Positions 56,738 to 64,000 of a DNA stretch of 64,000 nt are shown in pieces; within the stretch, counting starts at the first letter, position 1, and every line of letters begins with the position of its first letter. The position numbers were made by a program, and so were the translations under genes. The DNA comes from Aporrectodea caliginosa (lineage: Eukaryota; Annelida; Clitellata; Crassiclitellata; Lumbricidae), in the NCBI GenBank assembly GCA_020284085.1, contig JACEVL010005024.1, positions 248,001 to 312,000 of the forward strand, written 5' to 3'. Under the pieces are notes generated by a model. It did not search any database and was not told the origin of the DNA. It worked only from the letters and a program-made list of their open reading frames with translations.

Positions 56738-57990
56738 CCACCCCAGCTGCCCCCCCAATCCCTGCACGAGTAAAGAATGTTATATAATTTCTGACTTATT
56801 TTATTTTTATACAACTTCCTATACGGTATACCACGTACGGTGGGTGATGGGAAAGTGGGACAGGCCACGGAGGGACAGCTAAGCTAGTGACGCTTGCATG
56901 CGTATTATGTCCAATACATCCAAAATCTAAAAATACATAGTCTATGGCTATATACCTACGTCATTAATATGTTACACAACGGTGCAGTGTTTAATGGCCT
57001 TTGGTTGTCCTTTTGAAAGTCACTGAGTCCAATGAACGAATCATTTCTCAAGCCGGACAATAACTGTTTTTGCAACAGCGTATGAAAGCAATTTAAATGA
57101 TCTGCAACATGAGCTTCATCAAGCCAGAAGACTTATCGAACGCAAGAAGGCTGGAAGTGAAGTTCCAATATCTCTTTTGCAGTTGGCTAGCTTCTTAGAA
57201 CCATGCATACAAAGATGCATTTCATGAGCTCTACCGTCTTTTCTCAGATCGCTGTAACAATACCTGTTAGCAGTTCTGCTTGGTGAGAGAAGTTTTTCTG
57301 CACTGAATAAAGACATAGGCCTATCTTCGAAACAGCATGACAGATTCGAGGCTCAGTAGCACCACGTTTGTTGACGTTTTTGCTATAACCACAAAAACAG
57401 TAGAATACATCTATTCTAGGTTTGTGAAATTTGTAGTGCCAATTATAATTATTATTTAGACATTTGATCATTAGACAACAACTTCTTTTCGCATTCTGAT
57501 ATTTGTAGCTTCGGTTTAACCCTTTAAAGGGTAGAGGCAATATTATGTTTTCAACTTTTCCACATGACGAATATATTCCCTCTATATGGTTAGTTAGAAG
57601 GCATATAATGTGTAATTATTATTGTTGTAACTGTTCAGGGCCATTATGCCCTTTAAAGGGTTAAGACAACTTACACAAATTAAGAAAATATATTTGTTGA
57701 AATTCACTTACGATTACTATTTTCGGATTATGACTTTTACTTCGTTCTTAAGTTACGTACTGAGTTAAGACACGTTAAGACATGTCAATGATGTGATTGC
57801 TGTCATGTCAATGATGTCATGACACTCCTGACTACTTTCAGTATTTTGTTCAATTGCTCAATTATCGTGCGTACGGCTCGCGATGCCGATGCGCGCTTTA
57901 ATTGCCAACGGTAGGCGTCGGTAGCCACCCCATAATTTTAAGCTGCCACCCCACTGCCCCCCCATGAAAAAATAGCTGGCTACGCCACTG
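56738..57990 (+). mobile_element. hAT-type element copy f (inverted partner of 59,268-60,597), one end missing
   Basis: The right end ggctacgccactg is intact. The left end begins inside the element at ccaccccagctgcccccc, lacking about 60 terminal bases. An 18-bp direct repeat, aatgttgaggcaatagcg, flanks it at 56,720-56,737 and 57,991-58,008. The whole copy is the reverse complement of 59,268-60,540 with few differences. The transposase-like frame on the + strand (about 57,027-57,226) has a shift near its start. Confidence 0.9.
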
Positions 57991-58008
57991 AATGTTGAGG
58001 CAATAGCG

Positions 58009-59259
58009 CGGTTGAAAGAGGAACAATTCGACATCCAGCTGACACCGCATACACGTAGGGTCATGATCGAACGCCGTAGACCTGCTTATAAATTAATCTC
58101 ACAGAGGCAGCGGATAAATTAAATTTAACGGTAGTGAGTAGCCAATATTCATCAAATAAGTTAATAACGTATAAATAATAATTATGAGACTTCTGCGTAA
58201 ATCCGTTATTATATAATGGAAGCGGAGGACCAGCGTCAGCGTCTCTCTTGGAGAAAAGGCGGGAGGAGGTCTGCGCTCTGTGGACGCCTTTGCTTTGATT
58301 GGTAAGACATTTTGCTTCTTCTCTTTAAAACGACTATATTTATGAGGTTAATATATATAGGCCTATCGTGCGTATTCTTTTGTAAACAAATTATTAAGGC
58401 CAGGATTTATTTAGATTTGGTTCTTGTTGAGTTTTGGCACTTTAGCAAGTTTCAGAATGGGGCCGCGGAGTGTCGCCGGGGCCTTAGTAGGGCTAGATCT
58501 GTGTCATATATCACCGTCTTGCGAACACATCCATCGTTTGACGTCGTTTATTCGTTCTTTACTTGACGCGTTTGAACTACTAACGCGGTCGTCGTGGGTT
58601 TGCTGAAGTTACTGGCCTAGGCCTATCCCTATACGCAACCAACAGTGCGTCCTCGCACGTGCTGTCGTCTTTATTAACATTCTTCAGACATTGTCCTTTT
58701 TGAAGCAGAGCTGGCTCCCTCTATTTCCCTTATTTTCAATCATTGGCACTGGTTTTCTTACCCCAGCTAGTCAGCTACTATCTCTGACATTGCAATGACT
58801 AACTTCCTAGGGCATCTTTGGTACCTGTCAGAGCAAAGCACTGGCATTCTTTGATGATGAGGTGTCAGATGACTTGAAACGAAGTAGTTGTCAAAGAATA
58901 CCGACAGTGTTATCCTGACTGAAGCAAAAAAAATGCTTGTTATGAGCTATTTAAATCCAAATTGATTTGTAATTAAGATCTTCATTTGAGTTGTATAAAG
59001 ATTAATAACAGAGTAATGAGTAATGTGGCTCAAAAACTGTTGTTATAACAATGTTACAATTGTTGTGCATTTGATGTTTATACACTTTTCATTATTAAAC
59101 GCCTAATGATTTACCTCAAATGAATGGTACAGACCCCTAAAAGTAAAAATGTTTTTGAAAACTTAACCAGTATATTTATTTTTATTGTAAGGTTAACCAA
59201 TTAAGTTGGTTTTCAGAAAACCCACTTGGTTTTCAGAAAATTGTTACTGTCCAATAAGG
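58009..59259. other. Spacer between the inverted hAT copies
   Basis: Holds the candidate REC8 first exon (58,210-58,301). The remainder is AT-rich with no ORF of interest. Confidence 0.45.
58210..58301 (+). other. Candidate non-coding first exon of the REC8 gene
   Basis: A GC-richer, ATG-free stretch ends at tgctttgattg|gtaaga, a strong donor. An acceptor (cttgtttttag) at 60,717 precedes the REC8 ATG. The link is inferred only from position and splice signals. Confidence 0.3.
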
Positions 59260-59267
59260 ACCACCCT

Positions 59268-60597
59268 CAGTGGCGTAGCCAGCTATTTTTTCATGGGGGC
59301 AGTGGGGTGGCAGCTTAAAATTATGGGGTGGCTATCGACGCCTACCGTTGGCAATTAAAGCGCGCATCGGCATCGCGAGCCGTACGCACGATAATTGAGC
59401 AATTGAACAAAATACTGAAAGTAGTCAGGAGTGTCATGACATCATTGACATGACAGCAATCACATCATTGACATGTCTTAACGTGTCTTAACTCAGTACG
59501 GTAACTTAAGAACGAAGTAAAAGTCATAATCCGAAAATAGTAATCGTAAGTGAATTTCAACAAATATATTTTCTTAATTTGTGTAAGTTGTCTTAACCCT
59601 TTAAAGGGCATAATGGCCCTGAACAGTTACAACAATAATAATTACACATTATATGCCTTCTAACTAACCATATAGAGGGAATATATTCGTCATGTGGAAA
59701 AGTTGAAAACATAATATTGCCTCTACCCTTTAAAGGGTTAAACCGAAGCTACAAATATCAGAATGCGAAAAGAAGTTGTTGTCTAATGATCAAATGTCTA
59801 AATAATAATTATAATTGGCACTACAAATTTCACAAACCTAGAATAGATGTATTCTACTGTTTTTGTGGTTAGCAGCAAAAACGTCAACAAACGTGGTGCT
59901 ACTGAGCCTCGAATCTGTCATGCTGTTTCGAAGATAGGCCTATGTCTTTATTCATTTCAGTGCAGAAAAACTTCTCTCACAAGCAGAACTGCTAACAGGT
60001 ATTGTTACAGCGATCTGAGAAAAGACGGTAGAGCTCATGAAATGCATCTTTGTATGCATGGTTCTAAGAAGCTAGCCAACTGCAAAAGAGATATTGGAAC
60101 TTCACTTCCAGCCTGCTTCTTGCGTTCGATAAGTCTTCTGGCTTGATGAAGCTCATGTTGCAGATCATTTAAATTGCTTTCATACGCTGTTGCAAAAACA
60201 GTAATTGTGTCCGGCTTGAGAAATGATTCGTTCATTGGACTCAGTGACTTTCAAAAGGACAACCAAAGGCCATTAAACACATGCAATAAAACGTGTGTAC
60301 GCACATATTAATGACGTAGGTATATAGCCATAGACTATGTATTTTTAGATTTTGGATGTATTGGACATAATACGCATGCAATCACTAGCTTAGCTGTCCC
60401 TCCATAGTGGCCTGTCCCACTTTCCCATCACCCACCGTATAAGAAGTGGTATACCGTATAGGAAGTTGTATAAAAATAAAATAAGTCAGAAATTATATAA
60501 CATTCTTTACCACTCGTGCAGGGATTGGGGGCAGCTGGGGTGGCAGCCCTTTATTTGGGCAGCTGCCCCCCCTTGCCCCCGTGTAGTTACGCCCCTG
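59268..60597 (-). mobile_element. hAT-type element copy g, 1.33 kb, 8-bp TSD ACCACCCT
   Basis: The ends are CAGTGGCGTAGCCAGC and gtgtagttacgcccctg, an imperfect inverted pair. Perfect 8-bp repeats accaccct flank it (59,260-59,267 and 60,598-60,605). On the minus strand at 60,035-60,235 a 66-codon frame (FATAYESNLNDLQHELHQ, LLQLASFLEPCIQR) looks like a helical piece of a hAT/ZMYM-type transposase; catalytic regions are missing, so it is non-autonomous. Confidence 0.92.
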
Positions 60598-60605
60598 ACC
60601 ACCCT

Positions 60606-60717
60606 ATTGGCCACCCATATTGTTTGTTTTCCATACTTTTTGGTATACATCATCAGATAACGGTTAATTAAACTGGTAAAGATCTGACTGATAATGCTTT
60701 ACAAAACTTGTTTTTAG
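60606..60717. other. Presumed REC8 intron end
   Basis: Short AT-rich stretch ending in acttgtttttag. Confidence 0.4.
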
Positions 60718-62138
60718 CTGTCAAAATGTTCTATAATATTGAGATTCTTCGCAGACGTGGTGGACGATTTGGAACTGTTTGGTGAGACACTTTAATTCAA
60801 TAAAATCTGTCTGATCTAATCTATCCTATCTCCTCTAATCTAATGACTTATAAAGCACCATTATCATAATGCCCAAACTATTAATTGATGTTTGCTTCAA
60901 GTGAAATCACAGTAAACAGTTATGATCCTTTGGAGAAGCCAAGTTGAAGTCCATTGTGTCAGAGTAACCAGAAGTCAGGCTATGGTGGATAAACAAGTCT
61001 TAAGTGTAGACCTGAATGAGATAAAGTGAATGACATCAGAAGAAGAAGAGCAGTCCCTTAAGCTAGCCCTCAGGCAGCCATGGGTTCGAAGTATTGGCGA
61101 CTTAATTTGTTTAGCCTCGGCATATGAGAGCAGGTGGCCAATCCTCTCCCTTGCTACCGACAGTGTATGGTCTGTGTACTGATTGTAGCTGGGTTGACTG
61201 TGGGCACAGGTGGAGCAGAAACCAAATTTCTGCCCTGGTGGGGATTTGAACCCACGACCTCTTGATTGACAGTCCAGCATGCTAACCACAACACTATTGA
61301 GCGCCCCAAGGACATAAAAGAACTGACCATCTGAACTGAACTGGGCAGCGAATTATATAGCTTTAGGCCAACTACTGAGAAAGCCCGAAAGCACCACACT
61401 GTTCGAGTGTGGGCACAACAAGAGTCATAGGTATACATTGATTGAGTGGAATATGTATTTGTATGAAGGCTGAATCTGGAATATAGATAGGTCGATTGAT
61501 TAAAATGTAGTACTTTGTGAACTGTGGCAGACTTTGAAGTTAATTCTTTGATCAATGACAGTCAGTAAAAGGGATGCTAAATGGTGTTGTATTATCAACA
61601 TTCTTCAAAAATACATGTTAAATAATTACAAAGGGAATAAAATGAGGCACAGTTATGATACTTTTTCTCATAAATCAGTTTTTCCATATGAATAAGCTTT
61701 ACTTATGCAATTATAATAAAATTGTATAGACCAGAATCGTTTAGACCAAGTAGAAGTTCAAACAAGCACAAACCCACTGAAAAAAATTACCCCATTATAT
61801 ATTAAAATATGATTTCTCAGTAAATACACACCCTAGTTTTGATACCTTTTCTCAAAGAGGATCACGTGTGGTGGGTAGATAATACAGACCAAAGCTTGTA
61901 GACTTAGAATTAACATGAGAAAAACAGTGGACTTGACAAATGACTGAAAACAGTGGAGATCATTCATTCATACCCAGCCTTTGCTGTCAAAAGCTGAGCA
62001 ACTGATGATGGTAATGATGGTTTCAAGCAATCCATTGAGTTCTGTCTGTGGTATATGTTTGTCTTTCAGGTTGGCTGCGACTAATCAGAAAGCGTTGAAC
62101 AAACGGGATTACTATGCTGTTAATGTGGCAAAAACAGG
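60718..62138 (+). CDS. REC8: REC8-type meiotic cohesin subunit, first two coding exons (partial)
   Basis: Exon 1 (ATG 60,726 to 60,781) encodes MFYNIEILRRRGGRFGTV and exon 2 (62,070-62,138) completes W-LAATNQKALNKRDYYA and VNVAKTG. This is the N-terminal Rad21/Rec8 domain that contacts SMC3. The MFY start, the WLAAT block and the VNVxKT segment fit REC8 better than RAD21, which has WLAAHW and a different continuation. REC8 is the kleisin of meiotic cohesin, cleaved by separase. The phase (2/1) fits across the 1.3-kb intron, and exon 2 ends in phase 2 before gtaagt. Later exons are outside the window. Confidence 0.88.
60726..60781 (+). CDS. REC8: REC8 exon 1 (coding part)
   Basis: Starts at the only Met after the acceptor at 60,717; 56 nt, ends ...GTV-TG in phase 2 before gtgaga. 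Confidence 0.87.
60960..61500 (-). pseudogene. L2-like LINE tail (minus strand) split by a tRNA-derived SINE
   Basis: The minus strand reads RTVWCFRAFSVVGLKLYNSL and PSSVQMVSSFM, is interrupted at about 61,310 by the SINE, and resumes near 61,030 with SDVIHFISFRSTLKTCL. The caggtctacacttaagac stretch matches the other L2-like tails in the window. It lies in REC8 intron 1. Confidence 0.72.
61080..61309 (-). mobile_element. tRNA-derived SINE (minus strand)
   Basis: On the minus strand the head is ggggcgctcaatagtgttgt, with tggttagcatgctggactg and a B box gggttcaaatcc. The head is of a different tRNA type from the SINE at 27.56 kb. Confidence 0.78.
62070..62138 (+). CDS. REC8: REC8 exon 2
   Basis: Acceptor tttgtctttcag, donor gtaagt; 69 nt, encoding LAATNQKALNKRDYYAVNV. 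Confidence 0.88.
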
Positions 62139-62961
62139 GTAAGTAGTTCGGTGACTAAAAGACTTGTAGTCACCGAACATTCTCATGGTCGTCAAGACAA
62201 GGAATCCGGAATATGGAGGAAGGCAAAAATATTATAGCTCTAGTACCATTGTTGAAGGAAACTGAAGTACCAATTTAAACACATCCTTTTTTTACAAAAA
62301 GCAGATTTCATCAAAACCTTCAAAATCAGAGACATTATCTTCAAACGGTTTGTTCAGGCATACGTCCAAGACTTGTAGCACAGACTTGAACCCACCAGGA
62401 ATTACACACACACATCTGTGTAATTCCTGTAACTCCATGTGCATTCCAACTAATCCTTTATTCCAACTTTATCCAATAAGCTGTTCAGCATTATCAATGC
62501 GCATGTGCAGCCAGCTTACTTTTACTTCCGGGTCATAGGCCACCGTTCATAAACAAACCGAACGGTGCCGGTAGCGACGTTGTTATGATCTACTTTTACG
62601 CAAATGCAACAGCCACGAGTTCATGTGTAACTCGATGAAGTTGTCTTGTGGCCTCTTTCTGTTAAAAATTGCTTCAAATCATCTACCTTCTACGATTAAA
62701 GTCATCCACTCTGAACGATTCGTCGAACCTATCCGCCATGTTTCGCTTTGTTTATGAACGGAGAACTATCACCTTTCCCGTCATGCGTTGCGGGAAATAT
62801 AGTGCTGAACTAGCTTATTGGGATGAGTTTTTACAATGAGGCCTCGTGGAAACAATTCTTTTCAGCAGTCTTTCATTTAAAAAGAATGACTAGGCCTATC
62901 CTATCGGCTAGACAGCCAAGGACCATGTTGAAATGTGGTCATTGATGGCTTTGCTGATAAG
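62139..62961. other. REC8 intron 2, first part
   Basis: No element recognised. A short palindrome, acacagatgtgtgtgtaattcc-like, occurs near 62,400-62,428 (gaattacacaca/tgtgtaattc). Confidence 0.4.
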
Positions 62962-63830
62962 CAGTGCTGTATCAATTACATTCTAAATGTAATTCAATTA
63001 TAATTGCAATTACATGCTTCTAATTGTAATTGAATTACAATTACTTGATTGTGAAAGTAATTGAATTACAATTACATTTTGATTGTAATTCAATTACCAA
63101 TTACTTTTCAATTATTCCTTTAAAATTGGCAAATGATTTAGAATTTTTTTCGATAATTTTTAATTTACTCTATTTTAAAACTAAAACATCCAATAACCAA
63201 TTGTAATAATATATATACATTTAATTGTATTATAAGTTTGGCAGGTATCCAAATTACGATTTGCAATTATGATCCATTAAAACAAGTTAGAGTTTATTTG
63301 ATTTTTAGTAGAAGTTTTTCAAGATCATAGTCTGTTAGAGAACTCAGTTGACTGCGCCTGGGTGAGTGAGTCAATACGTCCAGCAGTGCTAAAGAGACGC
63401 TCAACTGGAGCTGTTTTCTGTAGGCAGTCGCAGTAAGCTAGCTAAGCATGGGTGCATGACTGCATGGATAGTCTGATAATGAAGGTCAGCCCTTGCCCTT
63501 AAGGTCTATCAAAGTGTGCTGCAAGATTGTATGCGGGTGTAAGGAAAGAATAACGTTGACAATTATGTTGCCATGCAAACATAATGCAGAGCAGTTTATT
63601 CAATTAAACGGGTGGCCTGGTTCAACCCGGCAGGCTGGCATCTTTGCTGACTTTATGAAAGTAATTTGTAATTTACACTTAATTCAATTACAAATTACAT
63701 GCAATATTGTAATTGAAATACAATTACAATTACTGGACTTAAAATGTAATTCAATTACAATTACAATTGCAGAACTTGTAATTCAATTACGTAATTCAAT
63801 TACATGTATTTCAATTACTGAACAACACTG
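62962..63830 (-). mobile_element. hAT element relic, 869 bp, 8-bp TSD CTGATAAG, with hATC remnant
   Basis: It starts CAGTGCTGTATC and ends AACAACACTG; flanking repeats ctgataag at 62,954-62,961 and 63,831-63,838 are perfect. Both ends carry many gtaattgaattacaattac palindromes. On the minus strand at 63,361-63,420 it reads QKTAPVERLFSTAGRIDSLT, the signature of the hAT C-terminal dimerisation domain, followed by stops. This ties the CAGTG-ended elements in this window to the hAT superfamily. Confidence 0.93.
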
Positions 63831-63838
63831 CTGATAAG

Positions 63839-64000
63839 AATGATGTTTCCAAGAGTTTTGACCCTAACATGGCTTTTTTCAGTTCGATTCCCAGGCAGGT
63901 ATCATTGGCCTTCTTGCTGAACATGAATTAACAGTTGTAGCGTCTAAACCTGTGCTATAAAATCAACCTTGCATAGAAAGCACAACCCTATCAAGGAGAC
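63839..64000. other. REC8 intron 2, end of window
   Basis: No feature recognised. Confidence 0.4.

Overview
This is a gene-poor, repeat-rich stretch of an animal nuclear genome. Introns are long with GT-AG borders, there are 5'-truncated LINEs, tRNA-derived SINEs and many short hAT-type elements, and no operons. One gene encodes a protein of ciliated animal cells (CATIP-like). The abundant palindrome TAGGCCTA and the mix of LINE types suggest a marine invertebrate, possibly a deuterostome; the species cannot be fixed from sequence alone.

Layout. 0.3-1.3 kb: last exon of an unidentified + strand gene with a 14-residue Gln/Pro/Tyr repeat. 1.3-8.8 kb: non-coding, with a TIR element, a CR1/L2-like LINE relic, a hAT MITE and two short tandem arrays. 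8.8-17.25 kb: 8.5 kb of tandem repeats, first a 16-bp minisatellite, then a satellite whose every unit carries a 33-nt exon-shaped core between a splice acceptor and a donor; a 965-bp fold-back element is nested inside. 17.3-22.7 kb: SINE, LINE and MITE debris, then a GC-rich block that may be a promoter. 24.0-40.0 kb: a CATIP-like ciliogenesis gene in at least nine coding exons. 40.8-43.9 kb: a LINE on the minus strand with an uninterrupted 978-codon ORF. 44.4-44.95 kb: a decayed ORF split by a MITE. 46.1-55.5 kb: a complete UBE2A/UBE2B (RAD6) gene with two alternative last exons. 56.7-60.6 kb: two inverted copies of a 1.3-kb hAT element. 60.7 kb to the end: the first two coding exons of a REC8-type meiotic cohesin, which runs off the window.

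The three recognised genes (CATIP, UBE2A/B, REC8) all lie on the + strand, with no sign of joint regulation. The most interesting signals are the RAD6 gene with a second last exon encoding an acidic tail, the mini-exon satellite at 12-17 kb, the set of hAT-type insertions with 8-bp target duplications, two insertions flanked by overlong duplications and lacking one end, and SINEs whose 3' tails match LINE 3' ends in the same window.
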